Source: Trema orientale
Taxonomy: Eukaryota; Streptophyta; Magnoliopsida; Rosales; Cannabaceae
Length of the DNA: 64,000 nucleotides
NCBI GenBank assembly: GCA_002914845.1
Contig: JXTC01000038.1
Span: forward strand, 872,407 to 936,406
Direction of reading: 5' to 3'
Position 1 is the first letter of the stretch; each line of letters opens with the position of its first letter. The notes under the pieces are model-generated. The model was not told the DNA's origin. It worked only from the letters and a program-made list of their open reading frames with translations, and ran no database searches. A program made the position numbers and the translations under genes. Positions 11,694 to 25,421 of the stretch are shown here, piece by piece.

Positions 11694-11821
11694 AGCCCAA
11701 AGAGTGCAGAGGCCCAATGAAAACAGAATGCCACATAGTAGGCCCAGAAAGCTTTTTTCCGTAATGGCAACTTTGCCCCCGCTTTCGAGCACCAGCTTAA
11801 AATGGGCCATCAAAACCCTAG
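11694..11821 (+). promoter_or_regulatory. RPL11 promoter: four Site II elements and a telo-box
   Basis: Site II motifs (TGGGCC/T, either strand) occur at 11694-11699 (AGCCCA), 11711-11716 (GGCCCA), 11741-11746 (GGCCCA) and 11803-11808 (TGGGCC). They are followed by a telo-box, AAACCCTAG, at 11813-11821. Site II plus telo-box is the known promoter code of plant ribosomal-protein and other growth-linked genes (TCP and telo-box binding factors). Pyrimidine-rich leader sequence follows. Confidence 0.8.
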
Positions 11822-14044
<2,223 letters not shown>

Positions 14045-14837
14045 ATGGGCCTGCTTTGGAACTAGTTTCAGTATTTGAGATATTAGAAAATGTTTTGTTC
14101 ACCTTTTTCTTGCAATTTTGAGTTTTGTCTAAACTGGAGGTGATATTGATGATTTCAGGACAAAGTGGTAATTTTATTTTGTGTTCTTTGGAATATAATC
14201 TAGCTGGACAATATTTGAGGTAACCCTGTTTGAACAGTTAGCATTTACTTCGAATTATTCTATTAGCAATTGCTTGTTACCTTTGACGAGTCGTAGTTTA
14301 ATTTTTACATGCTTGTGTGACAACGTGAAGACGTGATTTGTCAATTGTTGGCTTAAATTTTGAGAAACTTAGATTGGCCTTTTATAGTTTACTCGGGCTG
14401 TCGTACTCTTTGCTAGAAGATTTTGTTGGCTTCCAGCCTTTCTTCCATGCGACACTACCAAAGAAATAAAAAACCGATCGCGAAGAGTCACACAGCCTCA
14501 TTTCCTCTAAATAGATTTGCACAAGTGGAAAACCAAATGGTTTATTAATGTTTTACGCTTACTATAGAATTGTATAACTACAAGCTCACTAATGATAATT
14601 CTTATGACAATAGTACACGGAGACGACGTGGATTAGCAGTCGAAAGTACCAGAAATGGCTTCAATAACCCTGAAATAATACAGTAATACTTCATTGACGA
14701 CCCAAAAAAACTTTCATCAGCGCCGTTTTAGTTCAAAAAGGCTTGGTTACACTACTCAAAAGTGACGATCTTAGTGGATCATGAAAATCACTCGACGCTC
14801 AAACATCCTCATAAGGCGGCACCAGAAACTAAACACG

Positions 14838-16341
14838 TTAGGGAATTATGAGCTTCTTGCCAGCATAGATGGTATTTCCTGTAAGACCATTAGCCTCTTT
14901 AATCGCATCAATGGATACCTGTTAAGTGTACAGGAACAAAAAAACTGTTGAAATCCAAAAAGCAACTTGCAGAATGAGAATTATCACACATTTTTCTGTT
15001 CGTTTTATTGGTTATGTATCAAGAAAAGGAATATATCCTGGACAAGTAAAACATCTTGCATGTCATAACTGTAAAGTTCTTCTAAACTTACGGTAGTTAT
15101 CGACCATAGATGCATCACGATCCTCAGTTCCATAATTCAAATTCTTAAGACAATTACAAATAAACAAATGAGTGGAAAAATAACGAACTCTATTCTTGGA
15201 CTCGTTTTGCCTACCTGACTCTGTTCATCCAATTAGGAGCATTACTCTTATCAAAAAGATTATTTAAAGTTTTTGGCTGGTCCAACTAGTAACTAAGCTG
15301 CTAATATAATTATTTCCTATGGAAGCGAATCTTGCATCATCTAATACTTCCAAAAACACTATGTTCTTTCTCTGTTCTTTGTTTTGCTCAAAAGCAAAAT
15401 GATTCTTATTAATGTTCTTCCTCTGAATTTTCTCAGTAACCAAATTAAACACCAAGAGGATACTCCATTCTTCAAATGCTCTCTAGAAACTATAAACAGG
15501 TAAATATGCTACACAGAAGCAGTGTGGCGAAAAGTTGAGACGTACCCCATATTTTTTGGAGAGCCCCCAAAGTGTATCGCCTTTGACAATCTCTATTCTC
15601 CTCTGTGAAGATTCTGGGGCCTTTGGCGCATTTTGATCCATATATGTAACTGGTTTCTACAATAATCCAATTTTCCATAAAATATGAATTACAACTAATA
15701 ATGGCACACCCCAAAATTTGAAGAGAAAAACAATCATACAGCAAGTAATGATGGTCCAAGTCTAACATAATTAAGTAGCATAAAAACAAAACTATTGGTC
15801 CAAATCTAACATAATAAACTAGCATAAAAAACAAAACTATTTGAGTCTTTCCAAAAATAAGAAACAAAAAATCACACACTGTGTATACGTAAATCAATTC
15901 ATGGGTCACACCAGAATATCATAAATCTACAAGTGCAAGCAAATGAAGTACATAAATCGATTATTATTAAAAAAAAAAAAAAAGAAGTACATAAATCGAT
16001 AGTACACGAAAACACAAATGGGTTCCCAAAAATCATCGAATAAATCGTTTAAGCATAAAATATAAATAAATAAAAAATGAGGAGCAGCAAATAAACCACA
16101 CACGGAGCCATTGCCATACCTTGACGGCGGGCTCCCTGGGAGGGTAAGGCTGGGATGGAATCTGAATCGGCTGAGTCGACTCAGTGAGTGGCTGCTGGGT
16201 TTCACTCCTCTTCTTGTTAAGAGGGATTAGGGCTTTGAGAATACTCAGTGCGATGCCGGAGAACACCACGAAACCGGCGGTCTTGGCCACCGTATTGTCT
16301 TTGGCGTCGTCGGCGCCGGCGCCGGATTGTGAGTCCGACAT
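14838..16341 (-). CDS. Small LysM-domain protein with one membrane segment
   Basis: Three exons on the minus strand: 16341-16120, 15656-15546 and 14918-14838, joined at AAG|GTATGG..GTAG|AAA and GGG|GTACGT..CAG|GTATCC, giving 137 residues. Residues 1-20 are acidic/polar (MSDSQSGAGADDAKDN). Residues 21-40 form a hydrophobic segment (TAGFVVFSGIALSILKALIP), followed by a basic, Pro/Gln-rich linker. The C-terminal 45 residues are one LysM domain: IEIVKGDTLWGLSKKYG, VSIDAIKEANGL, and ending AGKKLIIP. LysM binds N-acetylglucosamine-type glycans; in small plant proteins of this form the ligand is unknown. No kinase domain is present, so it is not a chitin receptor kinase. Membrane topology is inferred. 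It is divergent from the downstream DnaJ gene with about 1.35 kb between the starts. Confidence 0.88.
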
Positions 16342-16399
16342 TCGATTGATGGGGAAGTCGGTGCTCCGACTGGGGCTTCTAGGGTTTCAGTGACGCAAA

Positions 16400-17640
16400 G
16401 AACGTTGAGCTCGGCTAAGGCGATTGATTTTTATTGCCTCTGTCTCTGTACCTGGTTTATTTTTTTCCCTTTTTGTTGAAGAACTCGCGCGTTGTGTTTA
16501 CGCGCCTCTGAAATTTATTTAATGGCAGTAGACGGAAAGCCTTTTGTGCGATGTTTTGATCCAATCCCGCCTTCACTGTTTCAATCCATCGCGCAATTTT
16601 GAGCAGAAAATGCTAAGAGAAACGGTATGTCGTCTTTTGGACTTGAAAGAAAGCAAAAGCTTCTAAACTACGAACGAGATTGTCGTTTTCAACGGTCAAA
16701 TAACTGCAAACTGGCTCAAAAAAAAAAAGAAAAAACGACATTACGTTAATTGATGGAAATTGTTGTTCAAATATTAAGTAAGGATTTCCCTTAAAAAAAA
16801 AAAAATGGTTATACTGAAAGTAATATTAACCTTTCAATTTCAAGCATAAGTGACGCATAGTTATTGAATCAAACGACACCACATTTATAAACCAATACGA
16901 CATGTCCTTCTGTTATGAATGCACAATATAAAGAACATGCATAATTGTTTTAAAAAATCCAATTCGAAGAAATCCACTTAATTACTTAATTTTTCGTTTT
17001 TTTTTTTTTTGAAAAAATGTTAATGAGCTTTTGAAAATGTAGAAATATCAAATATCCACTTAAATATCAACAATAATATTTCTACATCAAATTAGCCTTA
17101 AAAAACAACACTTGCCCATAAGTTGAAAAAAGAACTATTACCTCAAGTCAAATAAATAAGTTGATTAGTTTTCCCAACAAATTGGAGAGAACTACTATTC
17201 CTAATATTTTTACTAATTTCTACCAAACTTTCGACTTTTCTTTTACGTACGCAATTATTTTTTCTTGTTTGATCAATTAAAGAAAAAGAAAAAAGCATGC
17301 GAGCAAGGGCTGTGTGGACCAAAAATGATGGCTTGAAGCGTGAGGGAACAATTATCCACGAGGTGACACGTGCCAACACTTCCCCTAACATACTCTTTAC
17401 TTCTACGCTAGATTCATCTTAAGTTCGTCCAGATTCTAAACTAGAACATTTGGCTCTCATATTGCCATGTCAGCATCACCGCCTTTCACGCCAAAATTTC
17501 TTTAGCCGCAAATTATTTCAAATAATTCCATTATCCCCCACCAAAAATCTCGCTCTACTCTTTTTTTGCTGAAAAAAATCTATTTTTTTTCCTCTAAATT
17601 ATTATTTATTTATCGTTATTATTATAAGCTTCCCTTCCTC
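16400..17640. other. Intergenic region between divergent LysM and DnaJ genes
   Basis: Holds the promoters of both genes. AT-rich, with A runs at 16718-16733 and 16792-16804. No bounded element, gene or unambiguous TATA box was identified. Confidence 0.6.
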
Positions 17641-17688
17641 TGCTTTAGAGCCGCCCAGAAAAACGAGAGAGCTCTGTTGTCTTCTCCA

Positions 17689-20600
17689 ATGGCTCAGTTA
17701 CTTTCTCCTTTGTGTGCAGAAGCGCTCAACTTCCAAAACCCACTATTGAATTCGGGTTCCAGAAGCCCATGTCGGGTCTTCTCGCGGCCCAGTGGTGCTT
17801 TGACTTTCATGGGTCATGGCGGCAGGACAAGAAGCTGTGGCAGAGTCAAGGTAGCGGCTAAGGATTCGGCTTCGGTGGATGCTGTTGCTGATGATTATTA
17901 TGAGGTCTTGGGCCTGGTAAACGCTTCAAACTTTGATCTGGGTTCTGTTTGGTTTCCGAGAAAATGAATGGGAAATGGAAAGAAAGTTGAGATTCTTTCT
18001 CTTGTTGAAAATGCGGATGTTCCATTTTAGCTACTCAGTTAAGAGATTTTCTGGTCAGGAGCTCTGATCGAAAACATGCAAATTCACTCTATTTTGTATT
18101 TTTGTTGTTCTAGTATTTATTGTCGTAGACTTAGATGAGCACTTAGAATCTTTAGAATTTAGTATATAGTTTAGAAAATGAAAAGTAACATGACCAATAA
18201 ACGACAGCAAACTAGGATTTACGACGGAAAGTTTCTCATCTTACAATGCTACATAGTAGTTTTGTTATGTAGATCTAACAACAAACGGCATCAGATTTAA
18301 ATATATGGTCAAGTAAATTATGTAAATGACTGATCTGTAGTTGATTAACCACGTAAAACAATTTATGGTGAAAGTCAATCTTCCTCTATGCTATTGGTTT
18401 TGTATGAAACTTTAAATCACGTTAAAATTCAGGAAGACTATTTTGATCAGTGGACAGTAGTTGATCTTCGACTAGATATGTCTAATCATTGGTTGCTTAA
18501 TGTGGTTAGCTTCCAGATGCCACACCGGCGCAGATAAAAAAAGCCTATTATAACTGCATGAAAGCTTGTCATCCAGATCTAAGTGGAAATGATCCAGAGA
18601 CCAATAATTTCTGCATGTTCATTAACGAAGTCTACGCGGTGGGTTTCCATTTTTAAGTGAAAGGATATGAGCTTCTAGCAAGTATATTATTTCGGTATCT
18701 CTGTCGTGCTTTCACTAGAAATGGACTATTGCAGTGCAGGTGCTCAGTGACCCCGTTCAGCGCATGATTTATGATGAGATTCATGGCTATGCTTTGACTG
18801 CAATCAACCCGTTCTTTGATGATTCGAGCATGAAGGATCACGCATTTGTTGATGAGTTCAGCTGCATTGGTATGTTTTAGAGTAATCTTTTTTCTACTAA
18901 TATGAACAAGCTTTGGTGTCAGATACTACCTTACTGATTTTTGCAGTTTGTTGAGATATCATTATCTCTCTTTTGATTGCTGCATCAACATCATTAACCA
19001 ATATGTAAAATTCTGCTGTTAGTTTTCCATCATGGCCTAAAATTCCAAGTATATTCCAAAAGAGACCTGAATCTGTTAAACCAATTGATTGCTGAGACCA
19101 ACATCAGGGACAGGGAGTTAAGGTAGTAGTTAATGGATCTCGTGGATGTAACATTTGCATAAGTGTCTGCGGTTCTCAAATGGATTTCGTTGACTATTGT
19201 ATGATGATTATGATTCTCATATCATTGTTTTTGCCTAATGTGGAAATGGAGTAAATGGCTGTACAAATTGAAATCAGGGTTACGAAAATCTCTATCTTGA
19301 CTTTTGCAGGGTGCAAAAATTGTGCCAACGTGGCTCCGGATGTTTTTGGTATTGAGGAAGACTTTGGAAGAGCTAGAGTATACAACCAATGTGGGAACCC
19401 AGGATTAGTTCAGCAAGCAATTGACAGTTGGTAAGTCCATTTTTCTGGTTATTACTTGTCCCAATAATTTATATTTGAGGAGTTGTTTAGAGGTCGCCAT
19501 TCCTGATTTTATTTCTTTTTGAGGCTCAATATGGTCACTGGATTTTGTCCTTGTCAACTTATTGTTCTCTTTTAAGCCAGAACAGCAAATTGATGTTCCT
19601 GTTTTAGTCTTTAGCTCTACCATCATAGCCACAGTCCCACAAGTCCTGATAAGTTGTCTAATGAGACTTTATTGAAGTTTGAGTATATCAGAAGCCTTTT
19701 GGTACCTGGCTTTTAAGCTCAATCATTTTCGGGTATTTTGAGTGACAGAGATCCTGCATGTTTCTCTCCTCTCCTCCCAAAAAAAAAAAAAAAATCCTGA
19801 ATCCAGAAATCAAAGAAAAAAAAAATGAGTGCTAAATTTTGTGCATTTAATAAATTTCCAGTCTATAGTGCGGAGCCAACAAATTCATTCAGTAGGGGCG
19901 TAATAGCATAATTAGAGCTATTACGCCCCTGTCTGTAGTTGTAATTCATTGTGGAGTTTTCTGCAATTATAGGTGCGCGTTTTTTATTTTTTATTTTTTT
20001 ATTTTTTTTTCTTTTGGTTATTTGTACTTCTTTCAGAAAATTCAATTCTTTTAATCTTTTACGCTTTAAATTCTGTATGAATTTTTTGTTAGCAATTTTT
20101 TGCTTAAATGGTTTTGAACGATTAATAGAGATATCTTCTCTGTGTCAGCCCGGTTGACTGCATCCATTGGACTTCTGCTGCACAGTTATCCTTGCTGGAA
20201 GATGAAATGCGCAGGGTAGAAAGAGTAAATGTAAGGCAAAGAATCACAGTATTGCTTCTTTCTGTCAAATATATGTGTGTGTATATATATATATATGTAT
20301 GAAAAACTGCAATAAATATCTAATCCATCTAATATTCCCATGTTGAATTGCTTAACTTGCCAACAAGCCTTTTACCTCATTAATGATGGCAAATATGTTT
20401 GTGTTTACCTCAATGTTTAGCCTACAGTCTAAATATTATTAGGTACGATTTTACGTATACCCTTTTTATTTTTTAATTTTTAATTTTTTTCAGTTAAAGA
20501 TTGTACATATACTTTAACTGAGTTGCTTGATGCTTTAGGATTACTCGAGTGATGTGGTCACTTTATTTTGTATACTACACTCCTCTCGGTCTTTCTCTCT

Positions 20601-22236
20601 TTCTTACAACTCTAGCTTCTCTGATTTCATATTTGAAACTCTCCACGTATGTCCTGGTTTTCCAGCTCCATTGTCAGTCAAAGGAGGTTAATAGGGTCAT
20701 ATTTGAGACAATGAGATTCACAGTAACGAACTAAAAACCTAACCAGTAAATTGAAAGACTTCTGACTTTGAGAGGCTCAGCAGATAACCAAAGCTGGGCA
20801 GACTTCTTTCCCATTTGGAGACTTTATTTATTTCTATGTTTTCACTACTATACAGTTAATATTTTGTTTGTACACTTTCAAGGGCTTTTCCAATAATATA
20901 AGTAAATTAAGAACCATTGTAGTTTATAGTAATGCTGTTGCATTAAAAAACATGGCTAAACTGGTTATAATAAGTCTGCATCTTTTTATTCCTTCTCTGT
21001 AGAATTGAAATGTGCATATCTGTTACATATCGTACATGTATTTAATTCTTTTCTATTTCAATAGCTAATAGGGGTTTATAAATGATGGATTGGTTAGGTT
21101 GCATTGATGCTTTCAGGAATGGGCTTATCAGTAGATGTCTTCAGAATGGTAAGCACCTTTATTTTTTTGATAAATATGTTTGGTAGTATGTTTGTTTCAC
21201 ACTCCATTGGCCCATATCTATGGATATCGTCAATATAATCGCCTTTTTGATTTCTAGTCGAAGATTCTCCTATTTCTATTTTGGAAGTAGTACTTGTTGA
21301 TTTGACTCAGTGGCTCAATTTTTCTCTTTGTTGGACTAAACCTGGAATCCTTTGATGAATCAAGACTGAGAGAGCATTCTTTTTGGGTTTCTGAAATAGT
21401 TTCTGAAGTTCCTAGATTGTCATATGGTTACCTTAGATGTTGATTTTTTTAATTAGTTAAAATAATTTCAAAATGGTTTAACTGCTAGTGCTTTTGACTA
21501 TCTTTGTCAGTGGCTTACCAATGTTTGTTTGTGTGACTAACTAATTGTAGGCAAGTACTAGATGGGAAAAGAGGCAAGCAAAAGTACTGGTAGGAATTCC
21601 TATTTATGCATTTCGCCTTTACCCGTTTATATTTTCTCTATCTAATATATGGGCAGTATTGTTTATACTCAGCTCTGTTTTTTTGAATTTCTTCTATATT
21701 TACTTGAAGCAATTGGACAAAACTATGTTCCACTCCTAATTTTTTGTAGTTTAAATACACTCACTTAAAGACTTGAGGCTATTTTTGTTTTAAGAACAGA
21801 TAGAACAAGCCATTTTCATCCTTTGTTCCAGCTACTTGGTGTGCTAATTACTATCCTTTTTTTCTCCTTTTAAATCTTTATTAAAAAAAAAATTATAGGA
21901 ACAAGCTAAAGTAAGGATGACAAAGCAGAAGGATAGTAATGGCAGCACTGACTCATACTGGAGTAATCTTTGGGGAAATCCCAAAGAATACCAAGGTTCA
22001 GGTAAAATGTCTAATACTTATTTCAGAAAAAAACTATTTTTCTCTTCACTTAGAACTCTTTTTCTTTGTTATATAATGAAATAAAATAACTGGTTTTTGC
22101 AGAAGAGGAAGTGAAAGATAGAGCGAAAAGAGCAGCGGCAGCAGCTCGGAGATGGAGGGAGTACTCAAGGAAGGGTGCTGACAAGCCTCCAACGTTTAAA
22201 CTTCCTGAGGCAATCTCCAACAACGAACAAAACTGA
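17689..22236 (+). CDS. DJC77: Chloroplast DnaJ (J-domain) plus ferredoxin-domain protein, DJC77-like
   Basis: Nine exons (17689-17916, 18510-18638, 18740-18869, 19310-19430, 20149-20230, 21098-21148, 21551-21589, 21899-22001, 22103-22236), all GT..AG, encode 338 residues. Residues 1-56 are Ser/Arg-rich with few acids and end in RVKVAA, typical of a plastid transit peptide. The J domain spans about 69-134 (DDYYEVLGL...YDEIHG), with the HPD motif intact at 97-99. A ferredoxin-like domain follows, with C161, C164, C167 and C203 (CIGCKNC...SCPVDC), able to hold one 4Fe-4S cluster. The C-terminus is Lys/Arg/Ala-rich. This fusion matches, from memory, Arabidopsis At2g42750 (DJC77) and its relatives DJC76 and DJC82, J-proteins thought to couple Hsp70 action to redox state. 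Annotated start: ATG followed by the transit peptide, with an in-frame non-Met leader upstream. Confidence 0.94.
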
Positions 22237-22550
22237 CCATAATTTGTATTTCACAATACTCTTAATAATTTTTATTTTTACTAAATAAAAATTGTAATTG
22301 GAAATAGTATTAAGTCTACAGGTTGTCATTGAAAACGATTCTTAGCACTATATGTATAAACCTCAGGTAGTCTTGTATAATTCCTGCTCATCTGGGTTCA
22401 TCTGGGTTCTACTTCTCTGTAATTATGTATAGACACAAAGGACTGATATACTGGTTTTACTTTGTTAAAATGAGTCTTATATGCTTCAAAACATTTAAGC
22501 TTCTTTTAATACTTTATTCAATTTGACCTACTTGCTCAATATCAACTTAA

Positions 22551-22775
22551 GATGACACTACTGTGTTGACGAAGTGGGTTGGCTCAAGTGGTAAGAGCAC
22601 CCACTACCTGGGATCTCAGTCCTGGGTTTGAGTCACACCGGGGGTAGGCGTAAAAACCTATTATCCCTAATAGGGTGGGATGGGGATTGGGTAGTAGTAG
22701 GTATTTTCCTTTAATTTGTAATAAGGGGAGGTCATTAGTTAAGCCCTACTTTTTCAAAAAAAAAAAAAAAAAAAA
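22551..22775 (+). mobile_element. tRNA-derived SINE, unit 1 of a tandem trio
   Basis: Contains a pol III A box TGGCTCAAGTGG (22580-22591) and a B box GGTTTGAGTC (22625-22634) with tRNA-like spacing. A fixed body follows (AACCTATTATCCCTAATAGG..., TTTAATTTGTAATAAG, GTCATTAGTTAAG) and then a 20-base poly-A (22756-22775). The preceding 26 bases (22551-22576, GATGACACTACTGTGTTGAC...) recur with one change immediately after the poly-A. Confidence 0.9.
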
Positions 22776-23004
22776 GATGACACTACCGTGTTGACGAAGT
22801 GAATTGGCTCAAGTGGTAAGAGTACCCACTACCTAGGATATCTGTCCTAGGTTCGAGTCACACCGGGGGTAGGCGTGAAAACCTATTATCCCTAATGGGG
22901 TGGGGTGATGATTGGGGAGTATGTAGGTATTTTCTTTTAATTTGTAATAAGTGAAAGTTATTAGTTAAGTTCCACCTTTTCTTATTAAAAAAAAAAAAAA
23001 AAAA
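22776..23004 (+). mobile_element. tRNA-derived SINE, unit 2
   Basis: Begins with the repeated flank (22776-22801), then A box TGGCTCAAGTGG (22805-22816), B box GGTTCGAGTC, the same body as unit 1 with scattered differences, and poly-A at 22987-23004. Confidence 0.9.
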
Positions 23005-23150
23005 CTTGAAAACTTATTATCCCTAATGGGGTGGGATGGGGATTGGGTATGGGGATTGGGTAGCAGTAAATATTTTCCTTTAATTTGTAATAAGTGAAGG
23101 TCATTAGTTAAGTTCTACCTTTTCGTATTAAAAAAAAAAAGACGACACTA
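23005..23150 (+). mobile_element. tRNA-derived SINE, unit 3, 5'-truncated
   Basis: Starts inside the SINE body (TGAAAACTTATTATCCC) with no A or B box. It carries an internal duplication of TGGGGATTGGGTA near 23036-23062 and ends in an A run, followed by GACGACACTA (23141-23150), a diverged third copy of the target flank. Confidence 0.85.
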
Positions 23151-23426
23151 TAGTATTAGTTTCAATTATCTTACAAGTAATGTACTTCCGAACGCAGACT
23201 TATGAAGTATTGAGTCTAAAAAGTGGCATTTAATTACTGTTTCATTACAATTAATTAATTAGAGTAAACCACAATATTTTTTCCAATCTTTAATGGTGAG
23301 GAAAGGAGAATAAAGCAAATTTTTTAAGGACGTGGACTGAGTTGAAGAAAGAAATTGTTCTACCCTTCCCGAGACTATGTTTCGCAGTGGCACCTACATT
23401 TGTCATCTTGTCATCTTTGCTTATTA

Positions 23427-24222
23427 GGTGCCGTTTGGTTTGCTGTAATGGAATTTATAATGTAATTGTCATTTTTTTACTGAGTCCATTTCCTTGTTTG
23501 GTTTGGTTTTTAGAATTTGAAAGCTCATTACAATTGTAATGGCAACTCACCTAAACAAATAAAAGAGGTTTCCAATACTCAACTGAGTGAATGCCCATTA
23601 TTTTCCAGTCCATATTTAACTTTGTCTTACCCTATCTTTTTGAATATTAGTTTCAAAACATATATATGGGAAACCATGCACATTCAAATATTAGTTTCAA
23701 AACATATAGGAAATCAGGTGAATATTCAATATTAGTTTCAAAACGTATATATGAACATGGCTTAATGTACATATCTAATATATACTAATAATTGAAAATA
23801 TTAAAAACATCGTCTAAAAATATGATTTCTTTACAAAAAAAATTATTATTTATACCAATTTAATTATTTTTATAACTTTAGCATTGAATTGTTTGGTCTT
23901 TTATGTATTTTATAAATATATTAGAACAAATTAAAGATATTTTCTGTTAAAACATATTGATTTCTTATGAAAACTCAAATTTTATACCAAATGTATTATT
24001 TGTCTAACTTTTGTTGCTGTTAATGGTATTTTAGTCTATTTAAAGGTGATTTCATTCCATTACACAATAAACTAAACATAATAATTATGATTCAGAAACT
24101 AATTCTAATATGCTAACTAAACAAATGAATCGATTCCTATTCCATTTCATTTTTATTACCATTACAATTCCTATTACCATTAGGATTCTTTTTCTATTTT
24201 TACTTTGCAACCAAATGCCAAG
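23427..24222. mobile_element. hAT-like non-autonomous TIR element (about 800 bp)
   Basis: The left end GGTGCCGTTTGGTTTG and right end CAACCAAATGCCAAG are imperfect inverted repeats, and TTATTA flanks both sides (23421-23426, 24223-24228). The GTGCCGTTTGG/CCAAATGCC terminus is common in plant non-autonomous TIR elements. The interior is AT-rich with palindromic TAATGGTAAT/ATTACCATTA words and no transposase. Confidence 0.65.
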
Positions 24223-24228
24223 TTATTA

Positions 24229-25421
24229 CCTTACATGAGGAGAATGTTAAAAGTGGATGCTACTGTATAATAATAGAGATAGACTCCGTACCATTAAATT
24301 TATCTATAGGTTTAGCCATTTGTGACACCATATACTAATAGAGATTAATCTTATATACTATTAATTTTATATAGAGTATTGTAAATGTTAGTTGTGGCAC
24401 AGAAGATGTGCCCATAACGTTGCTCACTACGTACAAGAATTTGGAACATCTTAATTTGCCAATATCCATGAGTTGGATTGATGAGCTAAGCATTGATGTC
24501 AAGCCCTACCAACTCGCCCTTTCATTATTTATTTTTTCTTCATTTTTTCTTTTTCTCTTTTTGCCCAAATGCCCCTTTGAAACGATTTCCAGTACATTCT
24601 GCAAATTTGGTTTTTCATAGTAGTAGAAGTGTAGAACTAGATCCCTGTCAGTACTTTGGATCCAAAAATATATATATATATCTCTCTGTCAGTACTGAGT
24701 AAGTACAATGAACTATAGTTATGTCAGTGACAGGGATAAGCACTTAATTCAAACCCCAAAAAAAATAAAAATAAAAATAAAAATTGGCAGGTGTCGTCTT
24801 ATCATTATTAACCAATTTGGTCTCCTTATCCTGAGGAAATGCGATTCACGTTGGAGTTCATTGTTTTTTTCTGCAAGTAATAATACTTAATTTTTCCGTC
24901 TAAACAAACACTTTGCTTAAAGTGGGAGTGTTCTCGAGTGAAATGATTATGTTAGTGGCTAGTGGGTCTACCTTTTTAGCCCTTTCAAAATAGGCCAAAT
25001 TGCTCAATAATGAAATAAATATCTCCATTATTGTAACTAATACTACACTAAAAATTCAGCCAAAAAAAAAAAAAAGAAAGAAAGAAAGAAAAAAGATAAT
25101 ACACTAAAAAACATGAATCATCGTCTCCTTAAAAAAAAAAAAAAGAATCATCATCTGGACAATTCTGGAACTTTTCAATCAAACCCAAATTCCTGATCAA
25201 AATCCCAAGTGAGTCACCTTTACTTTGCTTCAATTAACACAAAAATTTTGACTTCGCCAAAAACTAAAGCACAAAAAGGAACATAGATCTTGGTGACATA
25301 CCACTAATTTATTTCCATGTACAAAGATTCCACCAAAACAAAAGTCTTATTCCAAAACTATCTAATTCACCAAGAACGTTTAAAAAACAAAAAAAAAGAA
25401 AAAAAAAATCAAACACAGATG
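24229..25421. other. Intergenic, no gene seen
   Basis: AT-rich DNA with several A runs (for example around 25060-25095 and 25130-25144). The region next to 25422 is presumably the DUF1685 gene's 3'UTR. No bounded element or RNA gene is supported. Confidence 0.6.

Noticed and set aside
15490..15909. 139-codon minus-strand frame
   Set aside because: It runs through intron and the LysM exon in the wrong frame; the correct frame gives the LysM motif after splicing.
22571..22640. A functional tRNA gene
   Set aside because: A and B boxes are present, but cloverleaf pairing is poor and the unit continues into a repeated body with poly-A; it is a SINE head.
22551..23150. CRISPR-like or satellite array
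   Set aside because: Units are 200 bp, pol III-type with poly-A tails and truncated in the third copy; plant nuclear context.
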